Below, in pieces: positions 34,740 to 47,070 of a stretch of DNA of 64,000 nucleotides. Source of the stretch: Pyronema omphalodes (taxonomy: Eukaryota; Ascomycota; Pezizomycetes; Pezizales; Pyronemataceae); the NCBI GenBank assembly GCA_024516155.1, contig JAJJXM010000039.1, positions 372,001-436,000 of the forward strand. Direction: 5' to 3'. The translations under genes were made by a program, and so were the position numbers. Every line of letters starts with the position of its first letter. Within the stretch, counting starts at the first letter, position 1. Below the pieces are notes generated by a model, which was given only the letters and a program-made list of their open reading frames with translations, searched no databases and was not told the origin of the DNA.

Positions 34740-37123
34740 AAGAAAGAATACCACACCACGGCCATGATCGACTGCGGGGCCACGGAGAATTTTATAGATC
34801 GAAAATATGTGAAACAGCAGGGATTGCCCTGCGCGAAAAAATTAACCCCACGAAAGGTTCTCGCTGTAGACGGACGGGAATTGGATGGGGCCCAGTAACC
34901 CACGATGCCATGGTGACCATGGTGATCAACGACCATAGGGAAGATATTCGGCTCCACTGTATTACCATTGGCAACGCACCCATTATCCTGGGACTGCCTT
35001 GGTTGCGGAAACACAACCCCAGCATCGACTGGAAAGAAGGAAGGATTGTCTTCAACTTCGAGAGATGCGGAGGGAAAGAACTGCCTTCCTACCTCGCCCC
35101 ATGCCACAACCGTGTCGGAACGGGGGGCAGAAAAAGAATATAATCAACGGATACACGAGGAAGCGGAGCACGCCTATGGTATGGAAGGGCCGAAGGAAAT
35201 GCTCCAGATGGATGAGGAAGATGAGCTTCGCATCCAAGAGATCTGGGGAGAAAGTATAGAAGAGGATGAAGAAGGAGAAGAAGTGGAAGAGTCGGAGGAC
35301 GAGGATATGGAAAGCGTACAGGGATCTAGGCGCGCGGAATCCACCGAGGTCGATCCCGACTCGCCTCAGTGCGCTTCGCGGCAACCCCCGCAAGCGCCAG
35401 CCAACCAGAAGGGACCGGGGAACTGGGAAACCGCTCCCGCCAAATCAACCGCTACTGCGCCAACCAACCAGGAAGAGCCGGGGAACTGGGAAACCGCTCC
35501 CGCCAAATCAATTGCCACTTCCGGGGAATTGGAACTCGCGAGTACCATAATCCGAGCGGGGAAGAACAAACCTGACTCCCTGGAAGAAATAATACTACCG
35601 GAATATGCAGATTACCTCTCCGCATTTAGGGAAAAAGAGGCGGTAGGGTTGCCTCCGCACCGACATCATGACCACAGGATCCCCTTGATGGACGGAAAGG
35701 TTCCGCCGTTCGAACCCCTGCGAGCCCTCGATGAGGAACGCCTGCGAGTACTGAGGGATTACTTGGAAGAGAATGAAAAGAGGGGTTGGGTCCGACGGTC
35801 GACGTCTCCAGCGGGAGCCCCAATCCATTTCGTTAAGAAAAAGGATGGTACCCTACGGTTATGCGTCGACTACCGACGACTCAACGAAATCACAATCAAG
35901 GATCGCACCCCACTCCCGCTGATAGGGGAAGCGTTGGATAGACTTTCCAACGCCAAGATCTATACCAAATTAGATGTGCGAGATGCATACCATAACCTCC
36001 GAATAGCCACAGGAGATGAATGGAAAACTGCGTTCCGTACCTAGTACGGTCTATACGAGTATTTGGTGATGCCATTTGGTTTGACAAATGCTCCAGCTTC
36101 GTTTCAACGATGGATGAACGAAGTCTTAAGTGATTACCTTGACATCTTTTGCATCGCCTATCTCGACGACATATTGATCTACTCGGATGATCTGGCGGAG
36201 CATCAGAGACACGTACGCATGGTCCTGGAAAGGTTAAGGGACGTAGGACTGACCCTGAAACCCTCGAAATGTGAATTCCACACAAAAAAGACGGAATACC
36301 TGGGATACATCATCTCCCCCACAGGGTTGCAGATGGACCCCGAGAAAATTAGGGCGGTTAAGGAATGGAAGGAACCGGTAAATGTGAAGGGAGTCCAAAG
36401 TTTCCTGGGATTCGCCAACTTTTACCGTCGATTCATCCGGGATTTCAGCAAGATCACCACGCCATTGACACGATTGACGAAAAAACAGGTACCCTGGGAA
36501 TGGAACGACGAGACACAACGGGCCTTTGAGCAACTGAAGACGGCAATGATATCCCAACCGATCCTGCAACATTTCGACCCGGATCGGCCACTCACCCTGG
36601 AGACAGACGCCTCAGACTATGCCATCGGGGCAGTCTGCTCACAACCCGACGACTCCAACGTACTGCACCCCCTTGCCTATTTTTCAAGAAAATTAAAAGA
36701 AGCGGAGCTCAATTACGACATCCACGATAAGGAGCTCCTGGCAATAGTGGAGGCATTGGACAAGTGGTCGACGTACTGCAAATCGACGAAACACAGTATC
36801 CGGATACTGTCAGACCATAAAAACCTAGAATATTGGCAAACAAAGAGGGACCTCAACCTCCGACAGGCCCGATGGGCGGAACAACTGGCTAACTATGACT
36901 TCACGATCACGTATCGTCCGGGGAAGTTGGCAGGAAAACCTGGGAAGGGGAGATGAAGCACCGGCAGAACCGAAGCCGAGTCCTCCTTCCCCAGGAAGTC
37001 TTTCATGTGAACGAGACACAATTGATAAAACTCACCCCGGACACCCCCCTCCTTACCAAAATTCGGGAAAAAACGAGGACCGATACGGAACTCCAGGAGG
37101 TAATCCGCAAACTTCGGGAAGGG
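34740..37123 (+). pseudogene. Element 1 pol, part 1: protease, reverse transcriptase, RNase H
   Basis: The protease active site is MIDCGATENFID (about 34763). A spacer with two near-identical 66-bp units (GNWETAPAKS, 35418-35520) precedes reverse transcriptase, which runs from LPEYADYLSAF (35598) through [12 protein letters not shown] to YLDDILIYSDD (36157). The RNase H start is [12 protein letters not shown] (about 36593). One stop interrupts at 36042 and a shift occurs near 36945. The reading is cut by element 2 at 37128 and resumes at 43573. It would convert element RNA to DNA inside the particle. Confidence 0.9.
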
Positions 37124-37652
37124 ATAGCTGTCACGGCACACGCTGACGAGCCGTTGTTGTGCGTCATCATGTTGTCGTGGTTGTTGATTGACATCGTGCC
37201 GTTGTCTTGCCGTGTTGTGTTGCCGTTGTGTTGTGTGTTGTTGTGTGTGCCGTGCCATGTTGACTGAGAGACTGATTGATGATGGATGACGTACCACGAG
37301 CTGGAGAGCTGTGGCGTCGCAGTGAATCGATGGAGAACGGAAGCTCATGTAGCGATGATTGTATGACGGCCCAGCAAGAGTGCTGGCCGCCCCTTTGTAC
37401 ATAAGGAGGCTTGCCTCCCCGTTGTCGAGATTCTCCATCGAACGTCTTGTGTCTTCTCCTGACTCCTATATAAGATTCCTCTCCTAAGTCCTACGTCACT
37501 CTTGTCCTTGTCCCTGTCCCTGTTTAGTGTGCCGTCCGTCTGACGAGCACTTCGGTCCTTGTCCTGCCGTTCCCCGTTCCGGAACCTGCCTAGTCCCTCT
37601 TTCCGGTAGTGTTCAGTGTGTCCCTTGAACGTCCGTTCTCGTGTCCCTGACA

Positions 37653-37665
37653 TTACGTTCGATCG
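37653..37665 (+). promoter_or_regulatory. Element 2 primer-binding site candidate
   Basis: TTACGTTCGATCG abuts the LTR. ACGTTCGAT (37655-37663) is complementary to ATCGAACGT at 37437-37445 in the LTR, 39 nt after a TACATAAGG box (37398). Confidence 0.5.
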
Positions 37666-37687
37666 ATTAACTATTCAACCGACACGC

Positions 37688-39250
37688 ATGAACCGCACCG
37701 GTTCTGCCTGGACCCACGCACTAAAGCAAGCCTCTGAAACGCACACCTTATACGAAACCTTTGGGATCCCCGACAGATTGGCTGGCGCAGTTGCGAGGAA
37801 CCGTCCGACGAGCAGAAAATAACTGCTACCTTGTGTCCGCTGGCAACTCCAGGACTACACTTATCAGGAGCACATCCGCCGCACCATCAGACTCAAAGCC
37901 AATCCTCAGAGCCCGCCCAGGATGCATATTAAACTTATTGACGAAGGCCACTGGCAACAAATTGTGAACGCCGCCGCCATGACCCAGTTCCCCGACGGCC
38001 ATGAACCGCTCACCTTTACAACAAACAACTCGCACAATCCATTTTAGACGCTCAGGACCACCCCACGGGTTACCTCCTAAACGACCTCGCGGAAACCCCC
38101 GGCTCTCGTAACAGCACTCGGTATCCAGCCCTGTCGCCTCCGCGCTCCGGAAGCTCCCACCCCTGCTCCCATTCCCCCTGTCGTGATCCAGACTGGCTCC
38201 GGTCCAGGTCTACCCGAACGGCCCAGAACCAGCAACCGCAGAGCCGCCGCACCCCTACCACAGCCGCAGCCGCAGCCGCCCGCCCCCGCGATAATCGCAC
38301 CAATTCCTAGACCCCCCCCCCCTCGTGACCCCGAGATCCTCCTAACCCCGGAGGAGCAAGCCGATACAAACGAAATCCACTACTACGAGAAAGACTCACC
38401 CGCCAGCGTGAGCTCATCAAACTGCGCTACTACTCCCTCCCCCCGGCATCCGCGTAACTGGAGACAAAATCTCGGATCCGCCAACCTTCGACGGGTCCAA
38501 CAGGGAGGACTCCGCCGCTTTGTCGCCTTGCTTCGTATCAAGTTAGTGAGCGATGAACGACGTTTTCCCCGACCCCCCATAAACGGATTTCTTACGCCAT
38601 GGGGCCGCCTCCGCGGACGCGCCCTGGACCAGATTCTTCCTTAACAATCAAGGGAAAAACGGCAACCGCTGGGCTCTCAACGACGTAGTAGACGTCATTA
38701 AAATTTTACAGCGTACCTTCGGAGACCCGGACGAGCGCGCAACGGCTCGTTTCAACTACAGAACTCCGACAGAACAACCGCGAATTTTCGGACTACTACG
38801 CAGAGTTCTCCCGCCTAGTCGCAGAGTCTAGGCTGGACGAAGCCGCCACATGGAATGCCCTGCGTACAACGGCCTGTCCCTTGAGCTACACGAGAAGTTG
38901 GTTGGTGCCCCGCCCACCACCACGATGCACGAATTCGTCGAAGCAGTGTCAAAAATTGGACTCCCCATTAAGGGCACTTGAAAACCTCCGCAAGCTGCGT
39001 ACCAACCGCGGCCAAGTTAAGACCACTACCACCGCCCACCCCACCACCAGTCGCCCCCACCCCCGCTACCCAAGCCACCACCGCCTCCTCCAGCAAGCAA
39101 ACCCCGGCCCAGGGACCCCGTCAGAAACTGTCGGCACAGGAGCGCGCGACCCGCCTATCAGAAGGACGTTGCCTCTACTGCGGTGGCCTCGGCCACATGG
39201 CTGCGTCGTGCCCCGCCAAGACGAATGTTAAAGTGGCGAGCGTGGAATTA
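37688..39250 (+). pseudogene. Element 2 gag
   Basis: It begins with MNRTGSAWTHALKQ (37688) and then passes through several frames. A Pro-rich central part (38183-38340) precedes a capsid-like region with shifts. The knuckle CLYCGGLGHMAASC is at 39170-39211. I could not follow one continuous frame, so this copy cannot make full Gag as read. Confidence 0.7.
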
Positions 39251-39409
39251 GTGGATGCTGAAGAAGAAGTGTCGGGAAACATAAGAAAACCAGCTGCAAG
39301 AAGATGGCTCTGCCGCTGGTGGGAATACTATGTATTGCTGATACATTGCTATTATCGGGCGCAAGTTTTACTGGAAAAGTTAGAATGCAAACACCTTGTC
39401 CTCTCCTGT

Positions 39410-42400
39410 TCCTTGTTTTCCAATAACCGCTCCGTGAAAACAGTAGCGCTCGTTGACTGCGGCGCCACTGGTATCGCCTTTGTTGACCGCAATTTCGCCC
39501 GCCATCACAAACTCCCCCCTAACCCCCCTATCCACCGCCCGAACGGTCCGAAGTTATCGACGGCCGCCCATATCCTCAGGAAAAATAACACACCTCGCCC
39601 AAGTAGAGTGTACCATCAATGGTCACTCGGAAACCCTTCCCATGTTTGTCACCAAGCTGGGTCACTACCCGGTGGTGTTGGGTATCCCCTGGTTGAAAAA
39701 ACACGATGTAACCATAAGCTTCAGTTCCAACACGGTAAGCTTCGACTCCGAATACTGCCTAAGGAACTGCACCCCGTTGCCTGTGAGCACAACCGTTGTC
39801 GGAGGTCCTCCGGGACTCGAGGCCCCCCTCACCGCTGTCCACGGACCCGACACAAACCCCTTGCCGGAGTTGGAAGACTCGGCCCCCGACCCCCCGGACG
39901 AACCCCCCAATAGAGATCTCAAGTCTAACCCATCACCGACTTCAAGGAAATGGTAGAAAGACGAAAGCTGACAGTGTTCTCGCTATCGTTGGACGAGGAT
40001 CACCGTCGCCCTACAAAGACAAGCCCCCCCTCAACGGACGACGAACTGAAGAGACATGATCCCCGAGGAGTATCATGACTACCTCGATTTATTCAAGGAG
40101 GTCAACGCGAAGGGAACTTCCCCCGCACCGACCCTACGACCACAAGATCCCACTGAAAGAGGGATTCGTTCGCCCTTTGGCCCGTTTATACTCGCTGTCA
40201 CGCAACGAGTTGCAGACGCTGAAAAACATGGCTCGATGAGAAATTTGGAGGAAAGGATTTTATACACGCTCCCCATCACCGCCGCCTCGCCGATATTATT
40301 CGTGAAGAAATCAGACGGATTCCCTACGCCTGTTTGTCGACTACCGAGAGACTGAATGAAGGTACCGAGATACGGACCTGGTACCCGCTGCCCATATGAT
40401 ACAGGAAACGATGATGAAGCCTTTCCAAAAGCTCAATACTTACGTACCCTTGATGTCCCGCAGCGGCTTTATAATCTTATCAGAATGGCAGCAGGCGAAA
40501 GAATGGAAGACGGCCTTCCGCACAACGGTACGGCCTGTTTGAATCGAAAGTGATTGCCGTTTGGGCTCACCAACGCACCTGCCGATTTCCAGGCATTTAT
40601 AAATGATGTCCTGAGACCATACCTAGACCAGTTTGTACCGGCATACTTGGACGATATCCTCGTATTCTCGAAACAAAGCCCGATCACACCGCACACGTCC
40701 GAAAGATCTGGAACGACTCAAGCAAGAAAAACTGCACTTGAAGCCAGAGAAAGTGTAAGTTTGCTAAGGCAGAAGTACAGTACCTGGGCTACAACATCGG
40801 CCGCGACGGCGCGCGCATGATGGATTCCAAAGTAGCCACAGTGAGAGATTGGAAGGAACCAACCAATTTGAAACAGGTCCAAGAGTTCCTGGGCTTCGCG
40901 AATTTCTACCGAAGATTTATCAAAGACTACTCAAAGTGGTCTCCCCGCTTAACAGCTCTGACCAAAAGAAAGATGGTAAAGCAATCCCCTTTGTCTGGGG
41001 TAAAGATCAGCAGAGCGGCCTTCGACCGACTGAAGGACGCATTTACATCAGCACCCATCCTCAAGCACTTCGACTACGAGAAACCGATTGTAGTAGAAAC
41101 AGACGCATCTGACTATGTGTCCGCTGGAGTTTTATCCCAATACGACGACGATAACGTGTTACACCCCGTCGCATTTATTCCAAGAAGCATTCCCCGGCAG
41201 AATCAACTACGAAATCTACGACAAGGAACTACTGGCGATAGTTCGTTGTTTTGAGGAATGGCGTCCCCACTTAGAGGGCTCCGCCTTCCCCTATAAAAGT
41301 ATTGACGGATCACAAGAATCTTGAATACTTTATGACGACAAAGCTGCTGAATAGACGACAAGCACGTTGGTCCGAGTTCCTGTCTCGGTTTAACTTTGTG
41401 ATCACCTATCGACCGGGAACGTTGGGAGGAAAACCGGACCGCCCTGACGAGAAGAGCCGCCGACCTCCCGGAAGAGGGAGACGAACGCATACTGGCGAAC
41501 CAGCAAGCTGTTCTGAAGCCACAGAACTTTCAGTATGCATGACCCCGCCAATGAAACTCGCACCTTCCGAAGTAGACCTCCTGTTCACAGAGGGCTACAA
41601 GACAGATCCATTCCCCAACCGAGTGTTGGGAATGCTGGAAGATGGCACACAAATCTGTAAGGACATATCGCTCGCCGATTGTTCCGTTTTAGAAAACAGA
41701 TTGTTAACTACCGAGATTGCCTCTATGTCCCCGCGCTGGATAAAGCTACGATTTGAAAACTACTGCAAGATCACCACGACCCCCCCCCACCATGGGGACA
41801 CCCGGGCCGTGCGAAGACTTTCGAACTCCTCGCCAGGAATTACTACTGCCCTCGATGAGAAAAGATGTGGACCAATTCGTCCGAAATTGCCACACCTGTA
41901 AAAGAACAAAGGCTACCCGCCACGCACCCTATGGAACCCTGAAAGCCCCTGCCGGTTCCGCACCAACCCTTGGCAGAATATATCGGTGGATTTTGTTACG
42001 GGACTACCGACATCAGAAGGCTTCGACGCAATATGTGCGATCGTTGCCGACTAACGAAACAGCGGCACTTAGTGCCCTGTCATTCCACGATAGACGCAGA
42101 AGGCTTCGCGCAACTTTCCTTGAAAACGTATTCAAACTACACGGCCTACCAGACACAGTGGTGTCCGACCGCGGTCCGCAATTTGTGGCCCATTTCTGGA
42201 AACACCTGGCGAATTGCATGGGTATCGAAATTGCTACGAGTACGGCCTTTCATCCCCAACCGACGGCCAAACAGAGAGAATTAACGCGGTTACGGAGCAA
42301 TATCTCCGCGCGTACGTCTGTTATTTACAAGACGATTGGAAGAAATTTTTACCACTGGCAGAATTTGCTGCAAATAACCAAGTATCGGATACAACGTCGC

Positions 42401-43010
42401 TGTCTCCGTTCTACGCTATATGGTCGACACCCCAAGTGCTCTTTCGAACTGGGAATCAGGACCGACAATCCTGAGGAAGTGAAAGCGAACGAGCGGAAAG
42501 GATGTCACACATCCATGACGTCTTACGTTCGGAAATGAAATACGCCCAAGCCCGCCACATAGAAGCCGCCGACAATTCCCGACTCCCCGCGCCGGTCTTC
42601 AAACCAGGAGACCTGGTATGGCTGGACGCCCGCAACCTAAGAACCCGCCGCCCCTCAAAGAACTATAAAATAAAACACCTAGCCCCTTCACCGTTTACGC
42701 CTATTGGATCCCACGCCTATGAATTCGATATACCGGAGACCATGAACACCACAGGACCTTCCCCGTGTCCCTACTAAACCTAGCCCCTTCGGACCCCCTC
42801 CCTGGCCAATATTATTCCACCACCGCCTCTACCGGTATAGTAGACGGCGAGAAGAATGTTCGTGGATGAAATTCTGGATAGCCGTTGGTCAAGAGAAACC
42901 TGCAGTACCTCGTCAAGTGGACCGGCCTGACTCTCCAACCTGGGAACCGAAACGAACCTATCCGAAACTGAGGCCGCCGAGAGATTTCACCAGTTATACC
43001 CAGACAACCT
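39410..43010 (+). pseudogene. Element 2 pol
   Basis: Protease VALVDCGATGIAF is near 39443. Reverse transcriptase includes the [19 protein letters not shown] block (about 40557) and [10 protein letters not shown] (about 40639). RNase H is [11 protein letters not shown] (about 41085) with TDHKNLEYF at 41305. The integrase zinc half is [16 protein letters not shown] (about 41890) and its core is [16 protein letters not shown] (about 42160), FHPQ, then [16 protein letters not shown] degraded chromodomain (EILDSR, LQYLVKW) lies at 42868-42930. At least eight frame changes show that it is dead or poorly sequenced. Confidence 0.85.
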
Positions 43011-43572
43011 TCTCCTCTCGTAGGAACTCGAGCCTAACGGGGGGGTACTGTCACGGCCACGGCTGACGAGCCGTTGTGTTGCGTCCTCATGTTGTCGTGG
43101 TTGATTGAACATCGTGCCGTTGTCTTGCCGTGTTGTGCCGTTTGTGTTGATTGTTTGTTGTTGTGTGCCGTGCCATGTTGACTGAGAGACTGATTGATGA
43201 TGGATGACGTACCACGAGCTTAGAGCTGTGGCGTCGCAGTTGAATCGATGAGAACGGAAAGCTCATGTAGCGATGATTGTATGACGGCCCAGCACGAGTG
43301 CTGGCCGCCCCTTTGTACATAGGAGCTTGCCCTCCCCGTTGTCGAGATTCTCCATCGAACGTCTTGTGTCTTCTCCTGACTCCTAATATAGAATTCCTCT
43401 CCTAATCCTACTCACTCATTTCCTTGTCCCTGTCCCTGTTTAGTGTTGCCGTCCGTCTGACGAGCACTTCGGTCCTTGTCCTGCCGCTCCCCGTTCCGAA
43501 CCTGCCTAGTCCCTCTTTCCGGTATGTTCAGTGTGTCCCTTGAACGTCCGTTCTCGTGTCCCTGACAATAGC

Positions 43573-44951
43573 CCGAGACAAAGGGTCCCCTTGGGTTATG
43601 CGAGGAAAAGGATGGGTTACTCCTATACGAGGATTGATATGGGTCCCTGAGACGACGACCTGAGGTTACAAATTTTACGACAGCATCACGACTCCCAGCC
43701 GCGGGGCATCCGGAAGGCAAGGACCTTGGAGTTGGTCAGCCGGAATTTTTATTGGCCACAACAACGACAGTAGTGACTCGATATGTCGACTACTGTGATA
43801 CCTGTAAACGTATCAAGCCCATTAAGCACGCCCCCTTCGGCCTCTTACGACCGTTACAGATTCCAGAAGACCATGGGAATCCATCTCCATGGATTTTATC
43901 ACAGGTCTTCCGAAGATGGGGGAATGAATGCGATATGGGTGATTGTGGACCGCTTGACGAAGATGGCGCACTTTGTAGCATGTAAGGACACTATGGGACC
44001 CAGGGAACTTGCGCACGGGTTTCTCACACATGTGGTACGGGCCCACGGACTCCCGAGCAGCATCATCTCGGATCGGGGGTCTCTATTCACCTCTCAGTTC
44101 TGGAAGAGGGTTATGGAGGCAATGGGAACCACGAGGAACCTGAGTACGGCGTTTCATCACCAAGAGTCCGACGGACAGACAGGAGGGTCAATGCGATCCT
44201 CGAACAATACCTCAGGGCGTATTGTAACTATCAACAGGACAATTGGAACCAACTCCTTCCTATGGCGGAGTTCTGCTACAACAACTCCCGCTCAGGAACG
44301 ACCAAGGTGTCCCCCTTCTTTCGCGAATTACGGATATCATCCCCGTTTTACCCAGCCGCTGGGTGAAGTCGCGGAAGGAAGCCCCGAGGTCTCCAGATAT
44401 GTTGGCGCCCTCAACCGACTTCACGAGGATCTGAAGGCAGAGGTCCACTATGCCCAGACTGCTCATGCAGAACAGGCGAACCGGCATCGACACCCGGATC
44501 CGGTCCTTCGAGTGGGAGATCGGGTCTGGCTGAAGAGGAAGAATGTGAAAACCACCCGACCCTCCAACAAGCTCGATTACAAGCTATTGGGGCCCTACAC
44601 TATCTTGTCTAAGGTAGGGTCGCGAGCTTATAACTGGACCTCCCCCCCAACGCAAAGATCCATCCAGTATTTCACATCTCCCTTCTAGAACCGTCTCAAC
44701 CCACTTCGACCACCATCCCAGGCCATTCAGCCCCCTCCGCTACCGATTGTCCTCGACGACGAGGAAGAGTGGGAAGTTGAGGAGATAGTGGATTCTCGAC
44801 GCCACCGGGTCAGATACAATATCGAGTTAAGGGGACGGGTTTCCACGACCCCGATACGACCTGGTACCCCGCCGACAATTTCCAAAACTCCCCCGACGCC
44901 ATCACCCAATTCCACCGCAGGTACCCTAATAGACCTGCCCCACAGCTGTAA
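43573..44951 (+). pseudogene. Element 1 pol, part 2: integrase and chromodomain
   Basis: It continues the reading cut at 37128. The zinc region ends CDTCKRIKPIKHAPFGLL. The core has IVDRLTKMAHFVACKD (first Asp, about 43945), [13 protein letters not shown] (second Asp, 44067) and ESDGQT (Glu, 44167). The C-terminal part includes LRVGDRVWLKRKNVKTTRPS. The chromodomain starts EEWEVEEIVDSRRHR (44763) and continues after one shift as DPDTTWYPADNF. The integrase joins element DNA to the genome, and chromodomains in this family steer it to marked chromatin. The stop TAA at 44949-44951 shares its last A with the ORF3 ATG. Confidence 0.88.
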
Positions 44952-46016
44952 TGGACGATAGAACGAACTCCGAGGACCCCCCCGTCCTCTTGGGCTGGTA
45001 CCGAACCCCTACTCCCCCGGCAGAAAAGAAAACCCCCACCCCACGATCCCGCACGCAGAACTACACTGGTCGTTCTGCAACAACGACTCCTGCTCCATTC
45101 ACCTCCAATCGAAATTAAACAACAATCATTTCCCAGCGGTGGCGCAAGCAATTGCGGCACGCATAAAAAATCATGTAGCTGCGGGCAGCTACATGACCCC
45201 GAGTTAGAATGGGTGATCCGACACCGAAGGATGGACCCGCAAAAGGCCTGCAAGGCATGGCAGAAGGGAAAGAGACTCTGCAATGTGTGTAAATTCCTGG
45301 TCAACAAAGACGGACACGACCAGAGATGCGGTATCAGAGGATGGAAACCCCCCACGGAAACCCCGGCAACGATACCACCCTGCAAGGACGAACCCGGGAC
45401 AGGAAAGCAACCTCCCGTCCCTACGGAAAATCAGGAAAACGAACCACCCCGTCCCCGCGAACTGGAATCGGAGGACTCCACCCTCCATACGATCCGACAC
45501 CAACTCCCAGTGATTATGATGACGGGACCCTCGGACCACGAGAAGGTGGCGATCAACCTGTCTTTCTATCAGACAGCGGAGCCGGAACAGCATCTCCCCA
45601 CCGTCGACTACCGACCAACCGACGACCTGCCATCCGCCCCTTGTTCGGATCCCCCGGAGCCCCCCGCCTCAGGGCACCAACAACATCAAATACCCCCGTT
45701 CTCCTCAGGGCACCAACAAGAACAAATAACGGCGCCCCCCTTAGGACACCAACAAGAGCAAATACCGCCTTATGTCCTCGAGGACATCACCCAGGACGTC
45801 GTACGTCGCCGACGTCGGGGAAGGCAGTATCGGGGACGGTCCCCCATCCGGAGGCCCGCGTTGAGGACTGCCTACGGCCTCGCCGGAGTCTCGGCCTGGA
45901 GGGGGGGGCTTATGTCACAACGCTCCCGTGACATGCTCCTGGCCTCCGCCGTCACCACCGCAGGGCTATGGGTGATCGTCATCACCCTAGCAACCTGTTA
46001 CGCTGTCATGAAGTGA
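44951..46016 (+). pseudogene. Element 1 ORF3: Cys/His-rich protein with LTR-encoded membrane tail
   Basis: ATG at 44951-44953 overlaps the pol stop (TAATG). A stop near 45116 and a shift interrupt the first part. From about 45140 the frame is open to 46016. Features in order: CSCGQLHDPELE and KACKAWQKGKRLCNVCKF with H and C at KDGHDQRC (CX2CX8HX3C, a probable zinc site, about 45168-45330); a Pro/Gln-rich middle with AINLSFY (45551); three GHQQ/EQI repeats; the basic run RRRRRGRQYRGR; GVSAWRGGL, whose codons contain the polypurine tract; and a ~23-residue hydrophobic segment before the stop. The last 34 codons lie in the LTR. Element 3 has a homologue. An envelope-like or membrane-tethering role is inference only. 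Confidence 0.7.
45898..45910 (+). promoter_or_regulatory. Element 1 polypurine tract
   Basis: GGAGGGGGGGG lies just before the 3' LTR, the expected plus-strand primer. It also encodes part of the AWRGGL motif of ORF3. Confidence 0.7.
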
Positions 46017-46704
46017 AGGGATAGGGTTAGGGCAAGGGGCGGGGCCCCTTGCCGAGGATTTTCATATGTTCGGAGTTATTTCTTATTTGGATTTCTTTTA
46101 GGTATTACGGCGGCTAGGGAACCGTTGGAATCTTTTACTTCTCTCTTTTGGTATGTACTCTTTCTTTACTATTTGGAATCACGGCGGTTAGCCAGGAAGT
46201 TATCTCTTTCGGTATGTACTCTTTCTTTGCTATCTGGAATCACGGCGGTTAGCCGGTAGTTATCTCTTTTGGTATGTACTCTTTCCTTGTTATTATTATT
46301 TGGAATTATGGCGGTTAGTTATCTTGCTTTCTTATTTGGAATTACGGCGGTTGGCAATGTTGGGGAATGTTGGTCATGTATGTAGTATCACGGCGGTTAG
46401 CATTGGAAGCATTCTCCGCAGGCGGAGAATGCTGAGTCACGAGTCATGAAGGAACAAGTATAAGAGGAGGAAATTTGTATGTAGTTTATTTCTTCTTCCA
46501 CGCAATCAAGTTTCTATTTACCACAATCCGATCTACAAAAGTTCCCTTGTGATTTCCCATCTCTCCAAACTCACCTGTGATTTCCCAGCCCACAACCCTT
46601 GCCCATTCCCAACTTACCAGCCTTACCTAACCCGCCGCCGCTCTCCTCGCCGCCGAAGCCCCCGCGCTGCCTGTCGTCAGTAACCGTGGATACGGATTCT
46701 GATA
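45913..46704 (+). repeat. Element 1 3' LTR
   Basis: 792 bp. It differs from the 5' LTR by about four substitutions and about seven small indels, including a 6-bp TTCTTC insertion just before ACGCAATCAA (46500-46509). Confidence 0.95.
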
Positions 46705-46709
46705 AGGAT

Positions 46710-47070
46710 CCCCCGTGTCCCCAGTCCTTTTCCTGATCTATATAGCCGATCTCGCCGATTATGTAGAGTCCAGAGTCCCCGACGTCACAGGCCTGTCATT
46801 TGTCGATGACGTGACCTGGATCGTGACCGGTGACTCTGCTCAGGAGGTCTCCGACAAGCTTGAACGGTGTGCAAACGCATGCTCGTGGTGGGCCTCCACC
46901 AACGCGGTGGTTTTGAAAAAGAAAAGACGGAGGCTATGCTCTTTTCTCGACGGAGGGGAGAGGCTAACCCTGACGAGGTCACAGTCTCGGTAGGCCCTCA
47001 CCAGATCCCGTTCGCTCGACAGCCATCCGTTGGCTCGGATTTTGGCTTGACCCAAAGCTCACCCTTACCA
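46710..47070 (+). pseudogene. LINE ORF2, part 2: reverse transcriptase palm and thumb
   Basis: It continues directly from 32654: SPVSPVLFLIYIADLADYVE, then the catalytic block SFVDDVTWIV (about 46800), EKTEAMLFSRRR and, after a shift, RWLGFWLDPKLTLT. It is cut at 47070 by element 3. The rejoined FVDD block proves that the two pieces are one ORF. Confidence 0.92.

Larger units (their letters stand above)
37124..43572 (+). mobile_element. Ty3/gypsy chromovirus, element 2, nested in element 1
   Basis: TGTCAC...CCTGACA LTRs at 37129-37652 (524 bp) and 43049-43567 (519 bp). The 5-bp target duplication ATAGC is at 37124-37128 and 43568-43572. Internal domains in order are gag with one knuckle, protease, reverse transcriptase, RNase H, integrase and chromodomain. 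There is no third ORF. It is only distantly related to elements 1 and 3, with different LTRs. Its coding region carries many frame breaks. Confidence 0.95.
32655..46704 (+). mobile_element. Ty3/gypsy chromovirus, element 1 (contains element 2)
   Basis: TGTCAC...CTGATA LTRs at 32655-33439 and 45913-46704. The 5-bp target duplication AGGAT is at 32650-32654 and 46705-46709. Without element 2 it is about 7.6 kb. The order is gag, protease, reverse transcriptase, RNase H, integrase, chromodomain and then an extra ORF3 reaching into the 3' LTR. Gag and pol carry several one-base frame breaks. It inserted into the LINE reverse transcriptase and was later hit by element 2 in pol. Confidence 0.95.

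Noticed and set aside
43087..43720. Minus-strand ORFs across the element 2 3' LTR as genes
   Set aside because: They lie antisense in an LTR, recur in the other LTR copy, and have no family resemblance.
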